From Bradyrhizobium sp. AT1 (lineage in GTDB: Bacteria; Pseudomonadota; Alphaproteobacteria; Rhizobiales; Xanthobacteraceae), in the NCBI RefSeq assembly GCF_001590795.1, contig NZ_JXDL01000001.1:924750-961568 (forward strand): a stretch of 36,819 bases of DNA. The letters are read 5' to 3'. The position numbers and the translations under genes are program-made. Position 1 is the stretch's first letter; each line of letters opens with the position of its first letter. This document shows, in pieces, positions 25,076-36,810 of this stretch. A model generated the notes under the pieces. The model worked only from the letters and a program-made list of their open reading frames with translations. It had not been told where the DNA came from and did no database searches.

Positions 25076-26633
25076 AATTCCTCTGGACGAAGCAGTTCGG
25101 CAGGCCTGCGGACTTCAGGCTGTTGCAGGCATGCGTCGCCTCTTCGGCCGAGCCATAGGGGCCGGCGAAGGCGCGATAGACGATGCCCTTGCCCTTGTCG
25201 GTCAGATCGGTCCGCTTGATCACCGGCGAGCGCGATCCGAGGATGCTGCCATACTTGCCCTGAAGCACGCGGTAGGACGCGGCGGCACTATCTTCGCTCT
25301 GCTGCGAGGAGACCTGCACGATGTAGCCGCCACCGCTGCTGGTGGCGGGCGCGATCTGCGTCGGGGCGGTCGCGGCCATCCGCTGCTGCGGCGGCTCGGC
25401 CGCCGGGACCGATTGCGGCGCCAGCGACATCGGCTGGTTGGCGCTGGCATTGGCCGAGGTTGGCGGATTGCGCGGCGCGGCAGGTGCAGCCGGCGCAGCA
25501 ACAGGCTTCGGTGCAGCGGTCGTAGGCCTGGCGGCAGCGGCCGATTGCGGCGTGGCGCTGTCAGTCTGATCGCCCTTCACCGCCACAGTCCTGATCGCGC
25601 GCGGCGAATTGTTCGGCAGCGTACCGTTGCTCGCGCCCGGCGGCGGCACCGCGGACGGCGACACGCTCGCGACCGACGGCGGGTTCGCATTCTGGTTCAG
25701 CGGCGGAAACACCACGCGGGGACCGCCCGCCTTGGCGTTGACGTCGACCGGCGCCTCTTCGCGCGGGACGATCTTCTCGGTGCCGTCGCCGGTCACCATG
25801 CGATCCGGCACCTTGGCCGAGGAATCCGTCGGCGCGGGCACGATCTTGGTCGGGGTGTTGTCGGCCTTGATGATCGGCGGCTCACCGCTGCGGGGCGAGC
25901 CGACATAGGTCTTGTAGGCGAAGGCTGCGCCCGTGCCGACCACGGCAAGCGCCAGGATCGCCGCGACCGTCATCATGCCGCCGCGCTGCTTCTTCGGCTC
26001 CTCGGCTTCGGCCTCGGGATAGTCGCTCTGATAGGCGTAGGGATCGTCAGGATAAGCCGGCTCACGCTGGTAGTCCTGCTCGCCTGCCTCGAGCCGACCA
26101 TAGAGCGCATCGTCGTAGCGCGACGGATCGGGCTGCTGATACGGCTCCTGATAGGCTTGCTGCTGGTAGGCGTGATCCTGCTGCTGGTGGGCTGGCTGCT
26201 GGTAAGCCTGCCCCTGATAGGCGTGATCCTGATAGGCCTGCGGCTGATGAAAATCAGGCTCGGGCGCGGCGGGCTGGGCTGAATAGCGATGCAGCGGATG
26301 CACCGGGCTCACGGAGACGGGATAGTCAGGCTCCGGCTCGGGTGCCGGCTGCGGCTGCACATTGGCGCGCCGCATCCACGAGGGCGGCGTCGGCGCGGCC
26401 GGCTCGGAATAGTCCTGCTGATAGTCGTCCTGCAGGTCGTCGTGATCCTGATAGCTCTGGGCGGGCGCTGCCGGCGGCTGCGCAGCCGGCCGTCCCTGCG
26501 CTGCGAATGGATCGGTCTGTCCGATCAGGCGGGCGAGCTCGGCCAAGGGATCGCTTTCCGTCCTGCCATGCGGGTTGCCACCGCGACCATAGTCATCGGA
26601 AGGAAACGGTCTGTCCTGATATCGTTCGGCCAT
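25074..26633 (-). CDS. SPOR-domain single-pass membrane protein, FtsN candidate
   Basis: 519 residues. The cytoplasmic part (1-216) is low-complexity: it carries ESDPLAELARLIGQTDPF (26-43), then tyrosine/glutamine/proline-rich repeats of the type AYQxQ and QDHAYQ at 130-170. A single transmembrane helix (about 219-240) is preceded by PKKQRGG. The periplasmic part is a long proline/alanine/serine linker ending in a SPOR domain (about 436-517), which in this family binds denuded glycan strands at the septum. The position between argS and nagZ, and the layout, fit the FtsN-like proteins described from alphaproteobacteria such as Caulobacter. The upstream start at 26708 would be TTG; ATG 26633 has GAAGGGA about 12 bases before it. 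FtsN identity is inferred, not proven. Confidence 0.85.
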   Translation of the reverse strand: MAERYQDRPFPSDDYGRGGNPHGRTESDPLAELARLIGQTDPFAAQGRPAAQPPAAPAQSYQDHDDLQDDYQQDYSEPAAPTPPSWMRRANVQPQPAPEPEPDYPVSVSPVHPLHRYSAQPAAPEPDFHQPQAYQDHAYQGQAYQQPAHQQQDHAYQQQAYQEPYQQPDPSRYDDALYGRLEAGEQDYQREPAYPDDPYAYQSDYPEAEAEEPKKQRGGMMTVAAILALAVVGTGAAFAYKTYVGSPRSGEPPIIKADNTPTKIVPAPTDSSAKVPDRMVTGDGTEKIVPREEAPVDVNAKAGGPRVVFPPLNQNANPPSVASVSPSAVPPPGASNGTLPNNSPRAIRTVAVKGDQTDSATPQSAAAARPTTAAPKPVAAPAAPAAPRNPPTSANASANQPMSLAPQSVPAAEPPQQRMAATAPTQIAPATSSGGGYIVQVSSQQSEDSAAASYRVLQGKYGSILGSRSPVIKRTDLTDKGKGIVYRAFAGPYGSAEEATHACNSLKSAGLPNCFVQRN

Positions 26634-26773
26634 CGTGATGATGCGTCCCTTCGGGAAAGCCGCGCGCCCCTCGACCAAGGCACGGCTTTCGACCCACAAG
26701 GCTTTCAACCAAGTTTAAGCGATCCGGCTTCTGCCGGTTACCCCCGAATTCCCCTTAAGTAGTTCGCCCCAAA

Positions 26774-28564
26774 CTACCGCATCTCGTTCGGAGCATGGAC
26801 GCCGAGGATGGCGAGGCCCGATGCCAGAACCGAGACGACGCCCTGGACCATGGCCAGCCGCGCCTTCGTTAGATCTGCATCATTATTGATAATGAAGCGT
26901 AAATAGGGCAAATCGCGCCCCTTCGTCCAAAGTGCATGAAATTCGCTGGCTAAATCATAGAGATAAAAGGCAATTCGGTGCGGCTCGTGGGCCGCGGCAG
27001 CAGCTTCGAGCATACGAGGATATATTGCGAGGCGCTTGAGAAGTTCAAGCTCGACCGGGTCCGACAACCGCTCCACCGCCGACTCACTGAGCCAGGCGAT
27101 CCGCTTGTCCGCATCCTCCGGGAGTTCCGGGAACACCTCGGCCCGCGCGTTGCGGAAGATCGAGTGGCCGCGGGCGTGGCCGTACTGGACGTAGAACACC
27201 GGGTTGTCGCGCGACTGTTCCATGACCTTGGCGAGGTCGAAGTCGAGCACCGCGTCGTTCTTGCGGTAAAGCATCATGAACCGGACGGCGTCCTGGCCGA
27301 CCTCATCCACCACCTCACGCAAGGTGACGAAGTCCCCGCTCCGCTTCGACATTTTCACCGGCTCGCCATTGCGCAGCAGCTTGACCAGCTGAACGATCTT
27401 GACGTCGAGCGAGCCCTTGCCCGAGGTCGTCGCCTTCACCGCCGCCTGCATCCGCTTGATGTAGCCGCCATGGTCGGCGCCCCAGACGTCGATCATCTCC
27501 GCAAAACCACGGTCGAACTTGTTCTTGTGGTAGGCGATGTCGGAGGCGAAGTAGGTGTAGGAATTGTCCGACTTGATCAGCGGACGATCGACATCGTCGC
27601 CGTAAGCAGTCGCCTTGAACAGCAGCTGCTCGCGGTCTTCCCAGTCCTCGACCGGCGCGCCCTTCGGCGGCGGCAGGCGTCCTTCGTAGATGTCGCCCTT
27701 CGCCTTCAGGAAATCGATGGTCTCGGCAACCTTGTTGTTGCCGGTCTCGATCAGCGAGCGCTCCGAGAAAAACACGTCATGGCGGATGTTGAGGGCGGCG
27801 AGATCGTCCTTGATCTCGTCCATCATCATCGCGATCGCCTTGGCGCGCACCGTCGGCAGCCACTCGGCCTCGCTCATGGCGAGGAGCTTGTCGCCATGTT
27901 CCTTGGCCAGCGCCGCGCCGACCGGCTTCAGGTAGTCGCCGGGATAGAGTCCTTCCGGAATCGCACCGATGTCCTCGCCGAGCGCCTCGCGATACCTGAG
28001 GAACGCGGAGCGCGCGAGCACGTCGACCTGGGCGCCGGCGTCGTTGATGTAATATTCGCGCGTGACGTCGTGGCCGCCGAACTGGAGCAGGCTCGCCAGC
28101 GCATCGCCGAACACCGCGCCGCGGCAATGGCCGACATGCATCGGCCCGGTCGGATTGGCCGAGACGTATTCGACATTGACCTTGGAGCCGCCGCGGACGC
28201 GGCCGTAATCGGCGGCCTCGCGCAGCACCGTCCGCAGTGCCTCGGCCCAGGCCGCCGGCTTCAAGGTCAGATTGATGAATCCGGGACCGGCGACGTCGAC
28301 CTTGGCGATCAGCGCGTCGGCGCGGAGCTTTTCAGCGATCTGCTCCGCGAGGTCGCGCGGCTTGGCCTTTGCCTCTTTCGCCAGCACCATGGCGGCGTTG
28401 GTCGCCATGTCGCCATGGGTGGCATCGCGCGGCGGCTCGACCACCACGCGGGAGAAATCGATCCCCTCGGGCCAGTTGGCTTCCACAGCCAGCGCGCGGC
28501 AGACGGCGTGCACGCGTGCGAGCACGTCGGCGAACAAATGCAGGGATGAGGATGTCTGGGGCAT
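26774..28564 (-). CDS. argS: arginyl-tRNA synthetase
   Basis: 596 residues, a full-length class I enzyme that charges tRNA-Arg. The N-terminal Add1-type domain (about 1-110) precedes the catalytic core with [20 protein letters not shown], where HVGH (143-146) is the HIGH motif; KMSKRSGDF near residue 395 is the KMSKS counterpart, and the C-terminal DALR-type anticodon-binding domain contains [17 protein letters not shown]. The gene begins nine bases after the dgt stop, indicating an operon dgt-argS. The 140-base gap to the SPOR gene contains a small CCGGC/GCCGG tetraloop hairpin at 26724-26737. Confidence 0.97.
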   Translation of the reverse strand: MPQTSSSLHLFADVLARVHAVCRALAVEANWPEGIDFSRVVVEPPRDATHGDMATNAAMVLAKEAKAKPRDLAEQIAEKLRADALIAKVDVAGPGFINLTLKPAAWAEALRTVLREAADYGRVRGGSKVNVEYVSANPTGPMHVGHCRGAVFGDALASLLQFGGHDVTREYYINDAGAQVDVLARSAFLRYREALGEDIGAIPEGLYPGDYLKPVGAALAKEHGDKLLAMSEAEWLPTVRAKAIAMMMDEIKDDLAALNIRHDVFFSERSLIETGNNKVAETIDFLKAKGDIYEGRLPPPKGAPVEDWEDREQLLFKATAYGDDVDRPLIKSDNSYTYFASDIAYHKNKFDRGFAEMIDVWGADHGGYIKRMQAAVKATTSGKGSLDVKIVQLVKLLRNGEPVKMSKRSGDFVTLREVVDEVGQDAVRFMMLYRKNDAVLDFDLAKVMEQSRDNPVFYVQYGHARGHSIFRNARAEVFPELPEDADKRIAWLSESAVERLSDPVELELLKRLAIYPRMLEAAAAAHEPHRIAFYLYDLASEFHALWTKGRDLPYLRFIINNDADLTKARLAMVQGVVSVLASGLAILGVHAPNEMR

Positions 28565-28573
28565 GGCCGCCGC

Positions 28574-29782
28574 CTAACGCAAATCCGGGGTCGAGTCAAA
28601 AAGCCGCTGGTGCTCGGTCAGGGCGAAACGGTCGGTCATTCCGGCGATGAAATTACCGATCCGGCGAGCCCGGTCGCCCTCATTATCAGCCTCCGCCCCC
28701 AGCAGCCATTCCGGCGGCAACTCGGCCGGCGCCTTCAGATATTTGGCGAACAGGTCGAACAGGATCTGCTCCGCTTCCCCCATCACCCGCATCACCCGCT
28801 CGTGGCGGTACATGTGCTGGTACAGGAAGCGCTTGATGGCGGTCTCTTCCTCGGCGACCTCGGGCGGGAACGCGACCAGCGCCCGGCTCTGCCGGCGCAC
28901 GTCCTGAGCCGATTGCGGCTTCACCGCAGCGAGGTTCTTCTGCGTTTCCGCGAACACCGCGCCGATCAGATGCGAGATCAGCTCGCGTACCAGCTCGGCG
29001 CCGCGTCTGAGGTCTTCGAGGTCAGGGTAATGCGCCGAGGTCTCGGCGATGATCTCGGCCGTGAGCGGCATCACCTTGAGATCGTCGAGGTGGAACAGGC
29101 CGGCGCGCAGGCCATCGTCGATGTCGTGGGCGTCGTAGGCGATGTCGTCGGCGATGGCGGCGACCTGCGCCTCCAGCGAGGCGAAGCTCCACAATTCCAG
29201 ATCGTAGGTCTTGATGTAGTCGGCGATCCCCACGGGAATGCCGTGCTCGCGATAGCGCCCGACCGGCGCGCCGCTGCGGTCGGTCAGCGGACCGTTGTGC
29301 TTGACGATGCCTTCCAGCGACTCCCAGGTCAGGTTCAGCCCGTCGAACTCAGGGTAGCGATGCTCCAGCGAGGCGACGACACGGAGCGTCTGGGCGTTGT
29401 GGTCGAAGCCGCCGAAATCCTTCAGGCAGGCGTCCAGCGCCCGCTCGCCGGCATGGCCGAACGGGGGGTGTCCGAGATCATGGGCCAGCGCCAGGGTTTC
29501 GGTGAGGTCCTCATCCAGCCCAAGCTGACGGGCCAGCGCGCGGGCGATCTGGGCCACCTCCAGCGAATGGGTCAGCCTAGTGCGGTAATGATCCCCCTCG
29601 TGGAACACGAACACCTGGGTCTTGTACTTCAGGCGGCGGAACGCAGTGGCATGGATCACCCGGTCGCAATCCCGCCGGAACGGGCTGCGGGTGCGGCTCG
29701 GAGGCTCGGCGACCAGCCGGCCGCGGCTGCGATCGGGGTCGCAGGCATAGGGCGCGCGGGGGGCTGCCATTCCGACGGACAC
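28574..29782 (-). CDS. dgt: dGTPase-like HD-domain triphosphohydrolase
   Basis: 402 residues. Dgt-family enzymes hydrolyse dNTPs to deoxynucleosides and triphosphate. The HD phosphohydrolase motifs are H72 in [12 protein letters not shown] and H101-D102 in [30 protein letters not shown] (about 218-232) supplies the later aspartate. [26 protein letters not shown] (split: residues 33-48 and 49-58) is the family's N-terminal signature. The start is GTG at 29782, preceded by AGGGA about ten bases upstream; an ATG four codons later lacks a proper site. It is divergent from erpA across a 110-bp gap and heads the minus-strand run. I call it deoxyguanosinetriphosphate triphosphohydrolase-like because substrate range varies in the family. 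Confidence 0.92.
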   Translation of the reverse strand: MSVGMAAPRAPYACDPDRSRGRLVAEPPSRTRSPFRRDCDRVIHATAFRRLKYKTQVFVFHEGDHYRTRLTHSLEVAQIARALARQLGLDEDLTETLALAHDLGHPPFGHAGERALDACLKDFGGFDHNAQTLRVVASLEHRYPEFDGLNLTWESLEGIVKHNGPLTDRSGAPVGRYREHGIPVGIADYIKTYDLELWSFASLEAQVAAIADDIAYDAHDIDDGLRAGLFHLDDLKVMPLTAEIIAETSAHYPDLEDLRRGAELVRELISHLIGAVFAETQKNLAAVKPQSAQDVRRQSRALVAFPPEVAEEETAIKRFLYQHMYRHERVMRVMGEAEQILFDLFAKYLKAPAELPPEWLLGAEADNEGDRARRIGNFIAGMTDRFALTEHQRLFDSTPDLR

Positions 29783-29892
29783 GGCGAATTTAGTCCCTAT
29801 CCATTTGATTCTGCGTATGGTGGCACTTAACTATGTCGGGCGCGGGATACCAAATGAATTGGGTATGACTGCGGGACTATCGGAGACTTGCG

Positions 29893-30222
29893 ATGACGAC
29901 TGCCGTGACCATCAGTGACCGGGCCGCACGCCGGATTGGGGAGATCCTCAAGGGCGAAGGCTCTGGCGCGATGCTGCGCATCTCGGTCGAAGGCGGCGGC
30001 TGCTCCGGCTTCCAGTACAAGTTCGACATCGACCGTGCCCGGACCGACGACGATCTCGTGATCGAGCAGGACAATGCGGTGGTGCTGGTCGATTCTGCCT
30101 CGCAGCCGTTCCTGGAGGGGTCACAGGTCGATTTCGTCGACGACCTGATCGGCGCGTCGTTCCGCGTCAACAATCCCAACGCCACGGCGTCCTGCGGCTG
30201 CGGGACGAGCTTCTCGGTCTGA
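29893..30222 (+). CDS. erpA: A-type iron-sulfur cluster carrier ErpA
   Basis: 109 residues, one complete HesB/IscA domain. The three cluster ligands are C37 (GGGCSGFQYKF) and C101/C103 (SCGCGTSF). A-type carriers take Fe-S clusters from the assembly scaffold to target enzymes such as IspG and respiratory subunits. GGAGA (29882-29886) stands close before the ATG. A weak promoter-like pair, TTGATT (29805-29810) and TAACTA (29828-29833), lies 60 bases upstream in the divergent gap to dgt. The stop is only four bases from that of the convergent hybrid kinase gene. ErpA rather than IscA/SufA is inferred from sequence flavour and the stand-alone position. Confidence 0.9.
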   Translation: MTTAVTISDRAARRIGEILKGEGSGAMLRISVEGGGCSGFQYKFDIDRARTDDDLVIEQDNAVVLVDSASQPFLEGSQVDFVDDLIGASFRVNNPNATASCGCGTSFSV

Positions 30223-30226
30223 GCGC

Positions 30227-32557
<2,331 letters not shown>

Positions 32558-32634
32558 TCGAGGAACCTTTTGACGATCAATGGCCTGCCGCCTGCTTCAA
32601 CCGGGTTAATTTTGTGGGGGATTTTGCGGCGTCC

Positions 32635-32664
32635 TTGACGGACGCGTTTGCAGTTTGTTCTAAC
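32635..32664 (+). promoter_or_regulatory. sigma-70-like promoter candidate for xth
   Basis: TTGACG (32635-32640, five of six) and TCTAAC (32659-32664, four of six) are 18 bases apart. Transcription would start near 32671, giving a leader of about 20 bases that still includes the ribosome binding site GGAG (32679-32682). Confidence 0.45.
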
Positions 32665-32691
32665 CATGCCCCCTGCCCGGAGCCCGCCGAC

Positions 32692-33489
32692 ATGACCATC
32701 AGAGTTGCCACCTGGAACGTGAACTCCGTCCGGCAGCGGATCGACCTGCTGCTGACCTGGTTGAGGGAGTGCCAGCCGGACATCGTCTGCCTGCAGGAGA
32801 TCAAATGTGTCGACGAGGCCTTCCCGCGGCTGGAGATCGAGGCGCTCGGCTACAACGTGGTCACCCACGGCCAGAAGACCTTCAACGGCGTTGCCCTGCT
32901 CTCCAAGCTGCGGTTCGACGAGACCAAGTCGGGCCTCGCGGGCGATGACGAGGACGCCCACGCCCGCTTCCTCGAGGGCGAGGTGACGCTCAAGTCCGGC
33001 GTGATGCGCATCGCCTGCCTCTATCTACCCAACGGCAATCCGGTCGGGACCGAGAAATATCCCTACAAGCTCAAATGGATGTCGCGGCTTCTTGAGTATT
33101 CGAAGGAGCGCCTCAAGACCGAGGAGCCGCTGATCCTCGCCGGCGACTTCAACGTCATCCCGCACGCCCGCGACGTGCACAACCCCGCCGCCTGGACCGA
33201 GGACGCCCTGTTCAAGCCCGAGACGCGGGAGAGCTTCCAGTCCCTGCTCGGGCTCGGCCTGACCGACGCCCTGCGGGCCGTCACCGACGAGGGCGGCCTC
33301 TACACCTTCTGGGACTACCAGGCGGGGGCCTGGCAGAAGAACCACGGCCTGCGGATCGACCATCTGCTACTGTCGCCGCAGGCCAGCGACAAGCTCGCCA
33401 ATGTCGGGATCGACAGCTATGTGCGGGCCTGGGAGAAGCCGTCGGACCACGTGCCGGTGTGGGCGGATCTGGATCTGGAGGCGGCGTGA
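32692..33489 (+). CDS. xth: exodeoxyribonuclease III
   Basis: 265 residues. The enzyme cuts at abasic sites and removes nucleotides and 3' blocks from DNA during base excision repair. All active-site elements of the exonuclease/endonuclease/phosphatase fold are visible: N9/N11 (ATWNVNSVR), E36 (LQEIK), Y111 and D152-x-N154 (LAGDFNV), D223 (LRIDHLL), and D252-H253 (SDHVPV). The reading frame opens at 32614, but ATG 32692 follows GGAG at nine bases and begins exactly at the family's MTIRVATWN start. It is divergent from the hybrid kinase and convergent with the ExoR-like gene. Confidence 0.96.
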   Translation: MTIRVATWNVNSVRQRIDLLLTWLRECQPDIVCLQEIKCVDEAFPRLEIEALGYNVVTHGQKTFNGVALLSKLRFDETKSGLAGDDEDAHARFLEGEVTLKSGVMRIACLYLPNGNPVGTEKYPYKLKWMSRLLEYSKERLKTEEPLILAGDFNVIPHARDVHNPAAWTEDALFKPETRESFQSLLGLGLTDALRAVTDEGGLYTFWDYQAGAWQKNHGLRIDHLLLSPQASDKLANVGIDSYVRAWEKPSDHVPVWADLDLEAA

Positions 33490-33503
33490 GCCGAGGCGCT
33501 GGG

Positions 33504-33537
33504 GTGGCGGATTGCGCCTGCGGCTAATCCGCCCCAC
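33504..33537. repeat. palindromic element between convergent xth and exoR-like genes
   Basis: GGCGGATT (33506-33513) and AATCCGCC (33526-33533) form a perfect 8-bp stem, widened by GTGG and CCAC across a small bulge. It lacks a T-tract. It resembles the GGATT...AATCC REP-like sequences I recall from Bradyrhizobium and could also serve as a bidirectional terminator. Confidence 0.6.
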
Positions 33538-33555
33538 GGCACCGAGCGCGCGGCC

Positions 33556-34383
33556 TTACTCCCGGCGGCCTTGCACCCACTGCTCCAGCATTTGCAGGGC
33601 CATGGCGCGGTCGTCGTCGGAGGCCTTGGCGAAGGCGCGGTTGTAGCTTTCCTTGATCCAGGTCTCTTCGATGCCGGCGCTGTCGCGCGCCAGCGTCAGC
33701 CACATCAGGCCGCGTGCGGCCTGCCGCGGCAGACGGTCGCCGTTGAACAGCATCTGGCCGAGCAGCGCCTGCGCCTCGTGCTGGCCCTTCTGGGCGGCAA
33801 GCCCGAGCCAGCGCGCGCCATAGCGGAAATCCTCACGCGAGGCGTCCGGCGTCTTCAGATAGAGCCGGGCGAGATCGTATTGGGCGTCGGCATTGCCGAA
33901 ATAGGACGCCGCGTAGGAGAACATCTCCCGCGCCCGTTCCGGATCCGACTTGACCTTCGAGTTCGGGATGCCGCTGAGATAGTAGCGCCCGAGCGCGACG
34001 AAGGCGTTGGCCACGATCTGCGCCTGCGGCGCCGACGGGCTGTCCTCGGCATGCGCGTTGGCGATCCGGGTGAAATATTCGAAAGCGCGCAAATCGTCCT
34101 GGGCGACGCCGTCGCCATTGGCGTACATGCGGCCGAGCTTCCACTGCGCGATGGGATGACCGCCCTCGGCCGCATATTGCAGCGCACTGAGCGAGGTTTC
34201 CTGAGGCACAGCCGCCGGCGCGACCTTGCCGCGCATGGTCGCCGCGGTGCCCGGCAACGCGGTCACGACCGGGATGGTCGCGTCCTTCGGGTTGACCGGA
34301 GCGCCGTCGAAGGCAAGCGCCGGCGCGGCCAGCGCACTAGCCCCCAACACAAACGCAACTATGGCACGCCTAGATGTCCGCAT
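33556..34383 (-). CDS. exoR: Sel1-repeat periplasmic protein, ExoR-like
   Basis: 275 residues. A signal peptide (hydrophobic 8-24, cleavage after ALA) is followed by Sel1-type helical repeats at about 66-100 (HPIAQWKLGRMYANGDGV), 143-180 (SDPERAREMFSYAASYFGNADAQYDLARLYL in two pieces) and 185-225 (GARWLGLAAQKGQHEAQALLGQMLF). Length, signal peptide and the segment YYLSGIPNSKVKSD match ExoR of rhizobia, the periplasmic repressor of the ExoS-ChvI two-component system that controls exopolysaccharide and motility in Sinorhizobium. The assignment is by similarity of layout and phrases I recall, and the symbol is tentative. Its ATG lies inside the ilvD 3' end (14-base overlap, different frame), so translation is probably coupled to ilvD; exoS/chvI are not in the window. 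Confidence 0.75.
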   Translation of the reverse strand: MRTSRRAIVAFVLGASALAAPALAFDGAPVNPKDATIPVVTALPGTAATMRGKVAPAAVPQETSLSALQYAAEGGHPIAQWKLGRMYANGDGVAQDDLRAFEYFTRIANAHAEDSPSAPQAQIVANAFVALGRYYLSGIPNSKVKSDPERAREMFSYAASYFGNADAQYDLARLYLKTPDASREDFRYGARWLGLAAQKGQHEAQALLGQMLFNGDRLPRQAARGLMWLTLARDSAGIEETWIKESYNRAFAKASDDDRAMALQMLEQWVQGRRE

Positions 34384-36091
34384 AGCACTGTTTCTCGTGC
34401 GCGCCGCCCGGATGGGTCACTGCCCCCCCGACCGCTGGTCCAACCTGCTGAGCATATTTCCAGAGCGCACCCGACGTGTGGTTAGTCGCGCGAGCGCTCC
34501 ATTTGGTCTTGCGTTGGGCGAGCTCGGCGTCGCTCAATTTTACGTTAAGGGTACCGGCGACGGCATCGATCTCGATGATGTCCCCGTCCTCGAGCAGCCC
34601 GATCGGGCCGCCGATGGCGGCTTCCGGCCCGACATGGCCGATGCAGAAGCCGCGGGTGGCGCCGGAGAAGCGGCCGTCGGTGATGAGCGCGATCTTGCCG
34701 CCCATGCCCTGGCCGGTCAGCGCCGCGGTGGTCTGGAGCATTTCCCGCATGCCGGGGCCGCCCTTCGGCCCCTCGTAGCGGATCACGATGACTTCGCCTT
34801 CGCGGTAGGTGCGCTTCTGGACCGCCTCGAAAGCATCCTCCTCGCGGTCGAAGCACCTGGCCGGACCGGTAAACCTGAGGTTGGACATTCCCGCGACTTT
34901 CACGATCGCACCTTCTGGCGCCAAATTGCCCTTCAGGCCGACCACCCCGCCTGTCACGGTAATGGGCTTGTCTGCCGGGTGCACCACGTCCTGGTGCGGA
35001 TTCCACTTCACGCTCTTGAGGTTTTCGGCGATCGTGCGGCCCGTGACGGTAAGGCAATCACCGTGCAGGAAGCCGTTGTCGAGCAGCGTCTTCATCAGAA
35101 GCGGTATGCCACCTACTTCAAACATGTCTTTGGCGACATAACGGCCGCCCGGCTTCAAATCCGCGACATATGGTGTCTTTTTGAAGATTTCGGCGACGTC
35201 GAATAAGTCGAACTTGATACCGCACTCATGCGCGATCGCCGGCAGGTGCAGCGCAGCATTGGTCGAGCCGCCGGACGCGGCGACCACGGCCGCTGCGTTC
35301 TCCAGGGCCTTGCGGGTGACGATGTCACGCGGCCGGATGTTCTGGGCGATCAGGTCCATGACCTTCTCACCCGCGGTCATGCAGAACGCGTCGCGGATTT
35401 CATACGGTGCCGGGGCACCGGCCGAGTAAGGCAGTGCAAGGCCGATCGCCTCGGACACGGTCGCCATGGTGTTGGCGGTGAACTGCGCGCCGCAAGCGCC
35501 CGCCGAGGGGCACGCCACGCGCTCGATCTCGTCGAGATCTTCGTCCGACATGGCGCCGACCGAGTGCTTGCCGACGGCCTCGAACATGTCCTGGACGGTG
35601 ACCTGCTGCCCGCGGAACGTGCCGGGCAGGATCGAGCCGCCATAGATGAAGATCGATGGCACGTTGAGACGGACCATCGCCATCATCATGCCCGGCAGCG
35701 ACTTGTCGCAGCCGGCGAGCCCGACCAGGGCGTCGTAGGCATGGCCGCGCACGGTCAGTTCGACCGAATCGGCGATGCATTCGCGCGACGGCAACGACGA
35801 GCGCATGCCGTCGTGTCCCATGGCGATGCCGTCGGTGACGGTGATGGTGCAGAACTCGCGCGGAGTGCCGCCGGCCGACGCCACGCCCTTCTTCACCGCC
35901 TGGGCCTGACGCATCAGCGCGATGTTGCAGGGAGCGGCTTCATTCCAGCACGAGGCGACGCCGACGAAGGGCTGGTGGATCTGCGCGGTGGTCAGACCCA
36001 TGGCGTAGAAATAGGACCGATGGGGCGCGCGCGCAGGGCCTTCCGTCACGTGACGGCTCGGCAGCCTCTGCTTGTCAATCTTCGCGCCCAT
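34370..36091 (-). CDS. ilvD: dihydroxy-acid dehydratase
   Basis: 573 residues. IlvD dehydrates 2,3-dihydroxy-isovalerate and 2,3-dihydroxy-methylvalerate in valine and isoleucine synthesis and carries an iron-sulfur cluster. Likely cluster cysteines are C55 (ASCWNEAAPCN), C128 (LAGCDKSLPG) and C200 (SAGACGAQFTANTM). K130 in GCDKS is the residue carbamylated in the family for magnesium binding, and GRFSGATRGFCIGHVGPEA (near residues 487-505) is the C-terminal signature. ATG 36091 has no strong ribosome binding site. The 3' end overlaps the ExoR-like gene. Whether the cluster is 2Fe-2S or 4Fe-4S cannot be told from the sequence. Confidence 0.96.
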   Translation of the reverse strand: MGAKIDKQRLPSRHVTEGPARAPHRSYFYAMGLTTAQIHQPFVGVASCWNEAAPCNIALMRQAQAVKKGVASAGGTPREFCTITVTDGIAMGHDGMRSSLPSRECIADSVELTVRGHAYDALVGLAGCDKSLPGMMMAMVRLNVPSIFIYGGSILPGTFRGQQVTVQDMFEAVGKHSVGAMSDEDLDEIERVACPSAGACGAQFTANTMATVSEAIGLALPYSAGAPAPYEIRDAFCMTAGEKVMDLIAQNIRPRDIVTRKALENAAAVVAASGGSTNAALHLPAIAHECGIKFDLFDVAEIFKKTPYVADLKPGGRYVAKDMFEVGGIPLLMKTLLDNGFLHGDCLTVTGRTIAENLKSVKWNPHQDVVHPADKPITVTGGVVGLKGNLAPEGAIVKVAGMSNLRFTGPARCFDREEDAFEAVQKRTYREGEVIVIRYEGPKGGPGMREMLQTTAALTGQGMGGKIALITDGRFSGATRGFCIGHVGPEAAIGGPIGLLEDGDIIEIDAVAGTLNVKLSDAELAQRKTKWSARATNHTSGALWKYAQQVGPAVGGAVTHPGGAHEKQCYADI

Positions 36092-36483
36092 CGCAAACCA
36101 GTTTCCCCGGTCAACCCTTTCAGACCCGAAAAATCAGAGCCAAGATTTGAATCGACCTTGGGGATTTTCTCGTGGCGTCGAGGACTGCCCGCTACGTCCA
36201 AAACATTAGAGCGATTTTATTCATGTTCGGGTGTGGCCAAAAAGCGGCGGTGATGCGAACCGCCGGTGATGACGGTTAAATCCGGGACGGGTGTTGCATG
36301 GACGGCACAATCGTTACCGGGAAGACACGGGGGTTGCTTACTGAAATACCCCTCGGAGATGACGGGTCACAATCTCTGATTTTATCATTCGAGGCACGCG
36401 CCCTGCACCCGTTCGCGGACGAGATTGCCGCAAGTGAGTCGGCCTTCTCCCCCACTCTCGTATCCCGGCTCTGCAGCGCACCA

Positions 36484-36531
36484 CCCCGGACGATGCTCCG
36501 CATCGGCCGGGCCGCTGCGCTGCGTCCGGGG
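36484..36531. repeat. GC-rich palindromic repeat
   Basis: CCCCGGAC (36484-36491) pairs with GTCCGGGG (36524-36531); inside, GATGC (36492-36496) pairs with GCATC (36500-36504), and CCGCTGCGCTGCG fills the rest. Further out, CCCCAC near 36449 and GTGGGG near 36550 could extend the structure. I recall closely related sequences, with GGCTCTGCAGCGCACCA on one side, as dispersed in Bradyrhizobium. Confidence 0.65.
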
Positions 36532-36695
36532 CATGAGATTGGGGTGTGGGGCATGCTCTCTCCACGTCATTGCGAGTTGTATGACGCAACGGCCCCGCTC
36601 TTTCCGCACCATCTCGCTCGCAGACGCGCCTTTTCGTTCTCGCGGCGCGTTTCGCCCGAGCTTTGCTTGATCACTCCGCCCCCAAATCCAAGAGG

Positions 36696-36810
36696 GCGCA
36701 GGGAAGGCCGGGTGCCGACAGGCACCCGCGGTCCGCTGCGCGAAATGCACACGCAGGAAGAACCGCACAGCAGCATACAGGTGTCGCCGATCACTCGGCC
36801 TTCCCTGCGC
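36696..36810. repeat. multi-hairpin palindromic element at the window edge
   Basis: GCGCAGGGAAGGCCG (36696-36710) and CGGCCTTCCCTGCGC (36796-36810) are exact 15-base inverted arms. They enclose GGGTGCC/GGCACCC with a GACA loop (36710-36727) and a second stem made of GCGGT/ACCGC (36728-36732 and 36762-36766) with CTGCG/CGCAG inside. The result is a closed multibranch structure like that of a structured RNA or a large REP-type element. I recall this GCAGGGAAGGCCGGGTG sequence as recurring many times in Bradyrhizobium genomes; it continues past the window. Confidence 0.7.

Noticed and set aside
26130..26270. Short tandem repeats that might suggest a CRISPR or minisatellite
   Set aside because: They are in-frame codons of the Y/Q-rich segment of the SPOR protein; units vary and have no spacers.
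26978..28549. 523-codon open frame on the plus strand opposite argS
   Set aside because: Exact antisense of argS; no ribosome binding site and no recognisable domain.
29805..29833. Promoter of erpA (TTGATT, 17 bases, TAACTA)
   Set aside because: Only two of six -10 positions match the consensus, too weak to list as a feature.
36696..36810. tRNA or tmRNA-like gene in the multi-hairpin element
   Set aside because: No T-loop consensus, no CCA-type acceptor end and no anticodon arm of proper size; the outer stem is too long.
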